Part shown: piece after piece, positions 48,421 to 57,931 of the stretch | How positions within the stretch are numbered: position 1 is the first letter of the stretch | How the letters are laid out: the number at the start of each line of letters is the position of its first letter | Source: Aaosphaeria pasadenensis | Lineage: Eukaryota > Ascomycota > Dothideomycetes > Pleosporales | Direction: 5' to 3' | DNA: 64,000 nucleotides | NCBI GenBank assembly: GCA_022813625.1 | Contig: JAKLMB010000004.1 | Coordinates: forward strand, 558,001 to 622,000 | The notes under the pieces: generated by a model | Databases searched by the model: none | Seen by the model: the letters and a program-made list of their open reading frames with translations, nothing else | Told to the model about the DNA's origin: nothing | Position numbers and translations under genes: made by a program

Positions 48421-49032
48421 ACAGTAGTATTCATACACAATTAAAGGCTCCTAGCCTTTTGTCAAAATCATCTCACCAGATGGATCTTTTCCACATCTAT
48501 CTGGAGATTGCTAAAGTCTCATCATTCAGTTCTTCCGAATCAAGAATGGATGACACATAGTTGTTTCATTCATGATTGAATCAAATCTAGACATTTCTTA
48601 CTAGGCGGTAGAGGAGTTATTACTGTCATCCGTTGAGAAAATGATTTATAACTTGAGTCAGCATGCCCATGTACCAAGGCTACTTTCATGAACACGTACA
48701 TACTCTGCTGCTGTTATACTTCTGATGCTCGGTTACATATATGTTCAGAGAGGCCAGATACGTGAAGAGTCCAAGGAGTTAGGACGTGAGACCTTGACTG
48801 TAGGGAATACCGATGTAGTTAATGTAGATGTGTTCAAACATTTTGGATTCACAAGAGCCAGATAGCCTACAACTTTCATGAAAAGGAAATCCCAATCTGT
48901 CGACAATTCCTTGATGCACCATACCGGTTGGCATATAGACTATATAGCCTGGTATTCTCGAACCTAATTGCCTCTGCTCTATAGACCACCCATTACTTCG
49001 ACAACGCTTTTTTATCTCTACCTCATTAAAAA
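48421..49032. other. intergenic
   Basis: No gene is recognised. It has a TATATAG-like box near 48945 about 90 bp before the next ATG. Confidence 0.5.
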
Positions 49033-49654
49033 ATGCACTTTCTATCGTCCAAGTACGTTATATTTGCTCTTCAGGTGGGATTATTTCCTCAATCTGTGTA
49101 CCCAACGCCGCTCGATTCTGACGCCATGGTTATCGAATTACGATTCAAGACCAATCCCGATCCATTGTCATCCCCAGCAAATGGCTTTCCACTTATATCG
49201 GCCAAGGACGTCGTGATGCCCAAAGCGCCAGACGATGCCTTACAGGGTGCGCCGTTGAATTCCACGACAATGATGCTGATTGAGCATTTGCTTGACCTGC
49301 ATTATCTACGCTATAACGCGAATCAGATCATGAAACGGAACGATCTTCAAAGACGCGGTGTAACCAAGGGCTCGAAGAAAAATTGCAAGCCGTGTCCGGG
49401 AACGAAGTTTTGGAACAAGAAGAAGAAGACTTGCGAAGCTTGCAAAAAAAATCAGATACCCACGGAGAAAGGAGACGCATGTGTCGCTCTACCACCAAAG
49501 AAAGAACAAGGCGAGTGCGCGGACGAGGCTGCCTTTGGCAAAGTAAGTCATATCTCCTACTGCTTTGCTTTTCGCATGGATTAACTCATCATAGAAATCC
49601 TCCAACAAAAAGTCAGAATGTCAATACAGGATCAGTTCGGGGGTAGGACAGTAA
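49033..49654 (+). CDS. small secreted protein with Cys-rich KPCPGTKFW-type motif
   Basis: Two exons, 49033..49542 and 49595..49654; 189 aa. The second exon is only 20 codons including the stop. An N-terminal hydrophobic signal peptide ends near residue 25. Dibasic sites (KR near residues 97-98 and RR at about 103-104) could be cut by Kex2. The mature part then has NCKPCPGTKFWNKKKKTCEACK and a further Cys pair, an EGF-like or metazoan-growth-factor-receptor-like Cys spacing. The Lys content is high. No known family is firmly recognised. It could be an effector or cell-wall protein. Confidence 0.7.
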
Positions 49655-50578
49655 TTGCTAGTGTTGCTATGTATGTTGCTCGGTTGGCCATTCGATGATG
49701 AACGTCCCGAATCATAGTAGAAAGCAAAGGTGTAGAGTGGTATGATTAGTATAGACTGGAATTGAAGTATTTTTCCCTTGATTAATTTAGTTACGGCTTT
49801 AAGTACTTGTAAGACACGATTGCTCGTACTGGTCCAACTAGGGTCTTCATGTTTTTGTACGGGTACACTCCTACCCAAGCATCCCGCGCCGCCTTGCTTT
49901 GAAACACTTACGCCGTGCCGATCTACTGGAGTGTTGCTAACGCCACATGACGGCGCGACGACAAGAGATACCGTGTCAGCTATCGGTTTATTAATTAAAA
50001 AAGGGTTCTGGGTTAAATTTAGGCATCTTGATCGAAAAAACAAATGCATACCTCCATCTATTCCTTCCCACTGTTCCTAACATGCCATTAGTACTGCGCC
50101 AAGGTTACTCTGGCACGAAAAGATACGCATTGAACCCTGTAGAAGCTATTAAGGTTGAATACTCATTCAATTTATCCCAAAGATGTAGATTCAATGTATT
50201 GTCGCTTCTAAAAGAGACTACTTCGGCGCCCTCATTTGGTTTACCGACCGGTAGTGGATCCCTCCTGGTAACCAATCACTATGACTCAACGAGCATAAGG
50301 ACCAGATTCTGCTTCCGTATGCACCACCACGATGGAAATCCGGTTTTTAACCTTGGTCCACGTAATGTTGATATGTTTGTTGAATGACGGATCAAGCATG
50401 ACCTCGTGACCGACTGAAAAATGGTTGAACATGTTCGAACCTCAACAAATCTGGAAGGCAACACGTATTACAATCCTATCTCATCTCTAGATGCAGTCTT
50501 TGCATCCCTGTTGACCCTTTTCCAGGTTGCTTCGCCATTTCTCAAGAGGCGGGCATACCACAACTCAAAAGAAGCAAT
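49655..50578. other. 0.9 kb intergenic
   Basis: No gene is recognised. Open frames 49621..50049 (-) and 50028..50387 (+) overlap each other and have no features. Confidence 0.45.
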
Positions 50579-51316
50579 ATGCGCCGCATCTCTGTGACTG
50601 TCCTTCCACTGCTGGTCCTCCCTGGGGTCCTAAGCGCTACGTTGCGAAACGCCACCAGTAATAACCAGGTGCCTCCAGTTTTCAATGGTAAGTATTCCCT
50701 CAGAGTGAGAAATGGCTCTTGAAGTTCTTTTGAATCGAGTACAAGTAAACGAAGTCCAATTTTCAAAGACGTTGACACTGGTACAGATACAACCTCGCTC
50801 TCGATCAAAGGCAGCTTCCACGCCGATTCTAGCCTAGAATACAGTGCCGGTGTTGAATCGAACATCACAAAGCGTGCATACCCTCGAGAAGGTCAGAGAA
50901 GATGCAGACCATGGTACCCAATCGAGATCGAAAGATTCACAATCGAAGGAGGCTGGAATGTAGATCAGGCCTGCCCTGATGAGTACTGGTGCTATGCCAC
51001 GGAAACAACTATCCGATGTAGAAGACTAGAGTGGAAAACTCGCTGTAGTATGTTCGATCCAACTTGGATCGAATTCAATACAGGCGACAAGTGGCTTGAT
51101 TGGAATCGCTGCAGAAATGGTGAGCGATGCTATATGCTCAATGGAGTTGGCAGCTGCAAACTGTCAGGGGGAAAATTCAAGGTTCATACAAACCGATGGT
51201 CGGCTCGAGATACGCTGGATAAGACGACAAAAGAGGATTGGGATCACTCAGAAGCTGAGAATGTGGAAAACTCGAACACTACCGCAATTGACATAAGAGA
51301 CAAGACATTTGACTAG
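50579..51316 (+). CDS. small secreted Cys-rich protein, effector-like
   Basis: Two exons, 50579..50687 and 50787..51316; 212 aa. The frame is restored only by removing a 99-nt GT-AG intron. The signal peptide is MRRISVTVLPLLVLPGVLS. A propeptide would end at a KR site (NITKR) before AYPREGQ. The mature part has eight Cys (for example RRCRPWYP, VDQACPDEYWCY, IRCRR, TRCSMF, NRCRNGERCY, GSCKL), enough for four disulfides, and many Trp. The tail is acidic. No known family is recognised; size, processing site and cysteines fit fungal effectors or antimicrobial proteins. Confidence 0.72.
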
Positions 51317-51998
51317 GCTCGCCAGAAAGATACGATCCATAATGTTGTAATCATGTCCCTGATTTCAGCAAGAATTTGATCATGCACGATTCGCGTGATG
51401 GATGAAAGGTCACAACTCAATGCAAGCCTTTCCACCTGGATACTTTAGTTGGCGAAATTTGGCTGCTGTCTGTAAACTCAACCTAATACTAGTTCAAGTG
51501 AGAGGCGCCACTCGTTGCTCTCACTGTTTTTCTTTACTTCTCGTAATCCACACCCATTCTTAAGCACACTTTCCCAGAAGTTTATTTGCGAAGACAATGT
51601 GAATATATTAGGACAATTTGTCCTTGCTTTGTGCCCTTCAAGTCCCAAGTTCCCAGTAACTACCTAGGTAACAAAGAATAAATTGTCCAGGGTCCAAAGC
51701 GCTCATCACTGCAACCAAGCCTACTGCAGCTCTGCGCGACCATTTAAAAGGCCTTGAAATGACAGAAACCTATGATGGAACATTTCATGGTGTGAGGCTT
51801 AGACCTGGCTTTCGTTAATTGTACGAGGATGTGGCTGTGCGGGCCGCCTATTAGGGAATGGTTGGCTCCGTCGAAATGGAAAAAAAGATGGTGATGGGTG
51901 CCTAAGTGTTCAATTTCCCGCATTTATAGGCAGAGGTTTCATTCAATTCTTAGCATAATAAAATCCTCTTTGTTGATTGATTCATCTACGTTCTGAAC
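51317..51998. other. intergenic
   Basis: No gene is recognised. It holds the promoter of the archaemetzincin gene. Confidence 0.5.
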
Positions 51999-52036
51999 AT
52001 GTCGAGGTGCTGTCTCCATGAGCATCTACAGCTTGA

Positions 52037-53368
52037 ATGCTCCGCGTTTGCAGCAGAAGCGGGATTTGTTCGAGCGGACGCCAGCGAACGAGTAGCTGCA
52101 ACCACAATATCAGGGAATTGCCTCCGAAATCGAAGCGTCAAAGGATCGAGAAGGATGCAAAAGATTTGGCCCACTCTTATCCTGGACCATTAGTCTTGCC
52201 ATGGGACGACCTCAACCTTGATCCAGATGATGAGCCTCAAAGCTTCAAAGAGTGGTTGAATATGCAATCCAGGAATAAACCAACCCAGGAGAGACATACA
52301 ATATATGTAGTCGAAGTGCCTGAAGTTACAGACGAAGTAAGCTTCATGTCAGGCTGGACCAAGCCAATCTTGGCGAGCGACGAAGTGACCAACGGCAAAG
52401 ACGGACCACCAATCGAGAAGCCAGAATTTGGGAAAGACCTGGAACCCCCCGTCGCGGAGCCTATTATGGACTACATCGAGGCATTCTACCACGGCATTAC
52501 GGTTAAGCGCTTCGATCAACCTCTACGATACATATCCGCAGAGAAGAAGCGCGAGAGAAACCCTAGAAGATTGCCGAAATGCATCAAACTCGCGTATGGT
52601 AAACGCTCAATGGAAATCAGCGTACGTGCATCCCGCGACGGGGTGTTTCGGGCACAATTGAACCTAAATGATATGCTGGATGCTGCGATAGACATTCTTC
52701 CGGACGACGCATATGCCATTATACTGCTCGTCGATCACGATATCTACGAAGACGAAGACGATGACTACTGCTGTGGGCGAGCATATGGCGGTAGTCGGAT
52801 CTGCGTTGTTCAGTCAGCGCGATACAACCCATTGATAGACAACCGGGAAAAAATCCAACACGACCACTTATGGCCAATGAGTCACTGCAAGCAGTATGTT
52901 GACGAGTTGTGTGCCGAAGAAGACGTGTTGCCGATACCCGCGAAGGCGGACTCCAGAATTGAGTGGGGAGCCATCAGGAAGGCAGTGCAGGCAGCTGAGA
53001 AGATATCACGCCCATCCTCTGCGGAGGAGCTGCAAGCATTGTGGTTTTCACGTGTCGCACGAACTGCCGTGCACGAACTAGGTCACTGCTTTGGTATGGC
53101 GCACTGTGTATATTATGCCTGCAACATGCAAGGCACGGCATCGATGAAAGAGGACGGCCGTCAGCCACCTTATTTCTGTCCAGTTTGTTTGACTAAGGTA
53201 TCTTTTGCCGTTGCGGTGGAACTCCAAGCTGGGGGTGAACATCAAAGACTCGCCTATATCAAGGCGAGAAACGAGAAATTGACCAGATTCAGCGACTATT
53301 GGAGAGACACAGCGCTCTTTGCAGGCTTCAATGCCTGGCTGAAGGATATGCTTGAACACGAAGTCTAA
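52037..53368 (+). CDS. archaemetzincin (M54) metalloprotease, N-terminus frame-disturbed
   Basis: Reading from ATG 52037 gives 443 aa in one exon. The zinc signature HELGHCFGMAHC is followed by a Cys four residues on, then CNMQG and CPVC. This is the archaemetzincin pattern, in which four Cys bind a second zinc. The protease family cuts peptides in archaea and animals; fungal substrates are unknown. The family-like N-terminal words (a CxHExLQL start, a GFVRAD stretch, then RVAATTISG) are instead found in another frame starting at ATG 51999. They run to about 52115, and no intron can connect the two frames. So either an indel occurred or translation now starts at 52037 with a new leader. Confidence 0.78.
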   Translation: MLRVCSRSGICSSGRQRTSSCNHNIRELPPKSKRQRIEKDAKDLAHSYPGPLVLPWDDLNLDPDDEPQSFKEWLNMQSRNKPTQERHTIYVVEVPEVTDEVSFMSGWTKPILASDEVTNGKDGPPIEKPEFGKDLEPPVAEPIMDYIEAFYHGITVKRFDQPLRYISAEKKRERNPRRLPKCIKLAYGKRSMEISVRASRDGVFRAQLNLNDMLDAAIDILPDDAYAIILLVDHDIYEDEDDDYCCGRAYGGSRICVVQSARYNPLIDNREKIQHDHLWPMSHCKQYVDELCAEEDVLPIPAKADSRIEWGAIRKAVQAAEKISRPSSAEELQALWFSRVARTAVHELGHCFGMAHCVYYACNMQGTASMKEDGRQPPYFCPVCLTKVSFAVAVELQAGGEHQRLAYIKARNEKLTRFSDYWRDTALFAGFNAWLKDMLEHEV

Positions 53369-53954
53369 CTTTATCCTTTATAGCACAATATCATTCTCGC
53401 GATAACAGAAAACAGTTCAGGTTGCACTTTGAGATCAAGTGCTAAGACATGACGCGGGAAAGCATATGCTAAAATTTGATCGAAGGAAGAGTGGGATCAT
53501 ATGAATTTGAATCTCTCGTCACTCGCAATACTATGATCATCCTTTGGTGAAGCTGTCGGGATCCATCAAGTTTGGCGGAGGTGCGCCAGGTACAGGAAAT
53601 CCAGCGAGGATGGAGCGCAACTAAAAACCTCCGCAAGCAGGGTTGCTAGCGGACACAGAACAGTTACCCAATTATGTTCATAGCATCCCCCAGCATGATA
53701 CCAAGATGCAAGGGGTATCCTTGCAGTAGGTTTTATCACATAATAGATGGTGTACTGTCTGTCCATTCTCTACCTCAACGTCCCTCCCTATCCAAGCTGT
53801 TACAAAACTCTCCCGGGATCTCTCCACTGAAGAAGCGCATCCTGACATCTACACCGAGGGTCACAGTAGCTAGAATTCCTAGTACTCTCGAAAGCGGTAA
53901 GTCTACAGTCATTTCCAGATCCACGGCTAATCTCCACAGGCAACAATTAACACG
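53369..53954. other. intergenic
   Basis: No gene is recognised. Confidence 0.5.
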
Positions 53955-54400
53955 ATGGCTTCGAACACTTTTCTAGATGATTTCAAAGAAACGAGGCAAT
54001 GCCTCAAGACAACGAGGATGCTAGCAAAACAATATAACGAAGAGTACGAGCATGTTGGGCATCAACATCAGGCTGTATCGTCCAGATATCCTGTGTTCTG
54101 GCAACGCAAGCATCCATTCGGAAACAAATCGAGGAAAACAGCCATGGGACCTATGTTTCTAATCTAACCTTGAACACTATGCTTGGAGCGGAGCAAACCC
54201 TTATGGATACGTTGCAGAAATTGGTTGAACTGCATCGTGAAGATGTTGAAGAAGCCAAGAAGAAAATTTCTCAAGACTCAAAGAGAACTGAGGATAGTGC
54301 GGGACACAAAGATCATGAGGGTAGTGAGAGTTTGGAGACCAACTATAGTGAAGTAATCGACATGGACAAAGAATTTGTTCATCTTAATTCTAGAGGCTAA
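53955..54400 (+). CDS. small coiled-coil protein, unresolved splice or frameshift
   Basis: Two protein-like parts lie in different frames. From ATG 53955 the first reads MASNTFLDDFKETRQCLKT and on, in frame to about 54040-54075. The second reads IRKQIEENSHGTYVSNL and on, open from about 54038 to the stop at 54400, with strongly helical Lys/Glu content. Candidate introns that restore frame are 54044..54141 (GTACGA-ACAG) and 54075..54133 (GTATCG-CGAG); neither is strong. It may be a real two-exon gene of about 115-130 aa or a degraded one. The function is unknown. Confidence 0.35.
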
Positions 54401-54745
54401 GGGATGGCTTTGGTCCTTGTGGCCAACCAAGTAATTTAAATTACTTGCTCCACGGTGTGAGCACAACATGACGGACTTGTACCTTTGTGAAAGAGGAATT
54501 CAACTAATGTCACCCACTGCGACACGAAACAGACACCGAAGCGAACCAAAACAGGGGTACTTCAACTCCCAATCGAAATTATAAGTCATCTGCGCTTTGC
54601 TAGCCAACTTACCTGCTGCAATACTATTCTGACCCTTCTTATAAACAGTCATCATCGTTCGCAATCGAAAATTACCCCTCTATTAGTGTTCCTTACCGCC
54701 ACCTGAGCAGTAAGCATTGTCCCCTCACCCACCATCGCCGCAATC
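54401..54745. other. short intergenic, promoter of desaturase fragment
   Basis: No gene is recognised. It contains a perfect 20-bp palindrome at 54428-54447. Confidence 0.5.
54428..54447. repeat. perfect 20-bp palindrome
   Basis: CAAGTAATTTAAATTACTTG is its own reverse complement. It lies 27 bp after the stop of the coiled-coil gene, so it may help end or process that transcript. Confidence 0.6.
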
Positions 54746-55394
54746 ATGCGGTCGTCTGTCTCTACCACCACGGTTCCGCCTAAGATGCCTGCTCCGAAAA
54801 CCGTCACAGTGCAAGCGGGGGAGCAGCAGGCGCCCTCGACCCTCAATGCGCAAGAGGACGATCACAATCGTTTCTTTTGGACTTACACAGAGGAGCCGCA
54901 CCGTACAAGACGAATGGCTATTATAAAGGCGCACCCTGAGGTACATCCCCGTCTTCAATGGCTACCAAACAACCCTGCTGACGCTTGTGATATGTGTAGG
55001 TCACCAAGCTATGTGGCCCCGAGCCTCTGACCAAATATGTCGTCCTATTCGTGGTGTCTTTGCAGGTCCTTTGCGCATACCTCCTTCGTGATAAACCTTT
55101 TATCTCATGGCCGACATTCCTCACCGCATACATCATTGGAGCGACTGCGAACCAAAACCTATTCCTTGCGATACATGGAATATCACACAACTTGGCGTTC
55201 AAAAGCGCTCAAGCGAATAGACTGTTTGCCATCTTTGCGAATCTACCCATCGGTATTCCATACAGCGCTTCTTTCAGAGTAGGCTAAGAGCTTTGATTGT
55301 GCAAATGACCTTGCGGCTAACAACGCTACAGCCATACCATTTGACCCACCATAAGTCCCTTGGTGTGGATGGCTTAGGAAAAGCCCAGAAATAG
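54746..55394 (+). pseudogene. 5' fragment of dihydroceramide delta-4 desaturase (DES1-like), truncated
   Basis: Three exons can be traced: 54746..54940, 55000..55278 and 55332..55394; 178 aa before a stop, about half the usual length. The conserved blocks FFWTYTEEPHRTRR, AIIKAHPE, then VTKLCGPEPLTKYVV, then NQNLFLAIHGISHN and FANLPIGIPYSASFR identify the sphingolipid delta-4 desaturase family, which places the double bond in the ceramide backbone in the ER. His box 1 is kept (HGISH, with Gly where the family has Glu), and box 2 is present (HLTHH). The similarity stops after SLGVDGL; the third His box and the C-terminal half are gone, replaced by six unrelated codons and a stop. Splice sites are intact. 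Without box 3 no desaturase activity is expected. The break lies next to the GH28 gene end. Confidence 0.85.
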
Positions 55395-55411
55395 ATCTTA
55401 TCGTCATTATC

Positions 55412-56908
55412 TTATGATTTGCACTCTCCTGTGGCACTTCCTCCTTCACAGGCCTTGCCAGTGCATTCGAATCCTTGTGCATTGCCAACATTGCCGCAGA
55501 GATAATCTCGTGCAATCGTTCCATTCGCAAGAGCCAAACCGACATTCTGGATCTGCACAGAGCACGGTGCGACAGCACTGCACTGCAAGCTTGCAACTCT
55601 GGATGATTTGGTACTTCCTTTGAGGCCGTCAACGCTTATTCCGGCAACTTCGAACTGAGAGTTGGTGCAGTTTCCCTGCCCAGGGGCTCCTTTGAACCGT
55701 GTGCATTGTGAAATGGCGATAGCTGCACCCCGGAGACCGGTAGCTGTTAAGTTTCTGAACTTGATATCTTTGGTGACTGGGAAATCGTTAGCGTAAGCTC
55801 TAGGCTGGGACTGAAGTACAATGCTGACATCCAAGACCTCCACCTCCGCCATTAGGCGGGTATCCATTCTGATCATCTGTCCATGTCTTGACATATGCCG
55901 CATGAAGAGTGTTGTCGAATTGTATATTTTCGACATTGAGTCCTTCGATTGTCTCAAATTGCTGATTATATTGACCAATACTGCCGAGAGCGATGCCAAG
56001 GCCATTATGGAAGACAGAGTTTGTAATTGCAATATTTGTACTGTTGGCCTTGAGCGAAATGCTATCATCTCCATTGTAAACCTCCCAATTGTCGAATTTG
56101 ATATGGGAAGAGCGTATCGTATCCGCTCCATCGGTATTTGCTTAAATGCGTTAATACATCGACAATGCAAAAGTTGAATTAAGTAGAACCTACAGCTATC
56201 GACAAAATTCCCGGTATTATTTACTAATATATGTGACAATTCGACATGATGGGAGTAGATGATTGACATAGTCCTGATGAAATTAGTACCCATATTAGCT
56301 CGCACATCGAACTTGACCACGCACCACATCTGACTGCGCAGGAACGTCAAGCCACGCACGATGGAATTTGTCAGTCCGTTGAATGTGACTGCATGGGGTC
56401 GGCCGGGGTAGTTGGACGAATTCTCTTGCTGGCTGATCCAACGATACCAGTAATCGCCATTGCCATTGAATATACCTTGACCATGCCCGTCAAGAGTGAC
56501 TTTGTTTCCGCCTAACACTAGAGCTGTAGATTGGTTTTGGTAACCAACGGGTAACGAGTTATTCAACCAATATTCGATGTCAGTACTCCACTATCGCAGT
56601 AAATTAGCCTTTGCCAATGTAGACCTTAGCTACAAAATGGTACATACCAACAGTGTACCATAGACATCTATTTCAACATCTTCCAGCCATGTAATATTCA
56701 GGGCAGAGTTAACATAATACGTCTTGTCTTCAAAGACCACCCTTCCCCCCTTCCCACACTTCTTGAATGCTTTTAGTATAGCGGGCGCATCGTCTGTTTG
56801 GTTTGTACCACTAGCTGGCACCACACAAGTTCGCCTTCCGCCTGAAGAGGGTGCAGCTTGCGCGGAAGATATAAAAGCACAAGCGATGATGATCTGGAAG
56901 AAACGCAT
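55412..56908 (-). CDS. GH28 exo-acting pectinase (exopolygalacturonase/rhamnogalacturonan hydrolase type)
   Basis: Four exons: 56908..56648, 56590..56194, 56140..55829 and 55776..55412; 444 aa. Unspliced reading gives a misleading long frame; removing three 52-57 nt introns restores the family order. The signal peptide is MRFFQIIIACAFISSAQA. Catalytic blocks of GH28 are NTDGADT, GDDSIS, GLGIALGSIGQY (the exo-type form of the G-H-G block) and YVKTW. The later GGGGGLG, RGAAIAISQC and CSAVAPC blocks also fit exo-enzymes. It would release galacturonic acid from the non-reducing end of homogalacturonan or of rhamnogalacturonan; which one cannot be told. Several N-glycosylation sites are present. 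It is divergent from the GH78 gene and ends 17 bp from the broken desaturase. Confidence 0.9.
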
Positions 56909-57931
56909 TTTCCTCGAAATGACGATGGCAATTTAAGCATGCGCGAGATGTTCTAGATTATCTCTCGGTGGACGGTCGTTCACAAGGCGATTGTCAATTC
57001 CTCTTATCTGGAGAAATCCATGCAGTAAATCTGGATCGATCGAGGTCTTCTACGCAGGAAATGCACCACCGTTGTACGGTCAAGATATCTTCGGACAACT
57101 TCTTCGCGAACAGGCGCATTTCAGTCCACGAATGAGATTTGTTTCATGCTTTAGAGGGTTCCAATTCCATTTCCAAATCGATGATATTTGTTGTGCATCA
57201 ATTGATCCACCCATCCGCCCGAACGAGTTTGCCATCTTTCCGTGGGGATACCAGGACCAATGAAGAAGATAAAAGGTTATTCAGGTACGGGCGCGGGGTA
57301 AATCTAACGGGTACCTGATCCCGATTGGTATTTCGGGGCAACATCCAGCGAAGACAGGGCATCATAGACCTTTGTAGTTCTACGGCCAACGCTTGGAACT
57401 TCTCGTATTTGGGCTTCCGTTGGCTATAACGAGTATTGTATCCTTACCTTATGGAAATCTACAATGCAGCGCAAACAACGCACTCATCAAGTCGGAAGGA
57501 TTACCTATGCGAGGAAATTTCGCACTCTCAGATCTTTTGTGAATGCGATTGCGATGTACGACCCTTTCGCCCTAACCTGACTGTAGATATCCTGCGGGGA
57601 AATCTTTTCGCTAAACGAAAACCCGGGGTAGCTTGAACCGACATGACAACATTAACGGTATGACCCCGGCTTCGCACGCTGCATAGAGAGAATCGCGTAT
57701 GGTATTCTCTATCCTTGCGTCTTTTTCCGGATGTCGCCATGTCACTTCTTGAATTGCTGCTCACGACCGCACAGTACTAGAACACTTCGATCCCCGTAAG
57801 GATTACGATTTCAGCTGGGTCAAACGCATGCAGACGTACAGACCTTTGTTCCATGTGATTACTCATACTTAGAGACTAACTTGATCTCCTATTCTTTGGG
57901 CTTTTATCGACATCATCGGCGCGTTTGGGAG
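56909..57931. other. shared promoter region of GH28 and GH78 genes
   Basis: 1.0 kb between the two start codons, with no gene inside. It contains the CreA-like sites listed separately. Confidence 0.6.
57242..57669. promoter_or_regulatory. cluster of CreA-like SYGGRG sites
   Basis: GTGGGG at 57242, GCGGGG at 57293 and 57594, CCGGGG at 57623, and the reverse form CCCCGG at 57664 all match SYGGRG, the carbon-catabolite repressor CreA/CRE1 site. Five in 430 bp of a pectinase/rhamnosidase promoter fits glucose repression of these genes. The motif is short, so single sites mean little. Confidence 0.45.

Noticed and set aside
55412..56566. Single 384-codon minus-strand frame over the GH28 gene
   Set aside because: Its middle part is out of frame with the enzyme; three introns restore the true sequence, so the unspliced frame is an artefact.
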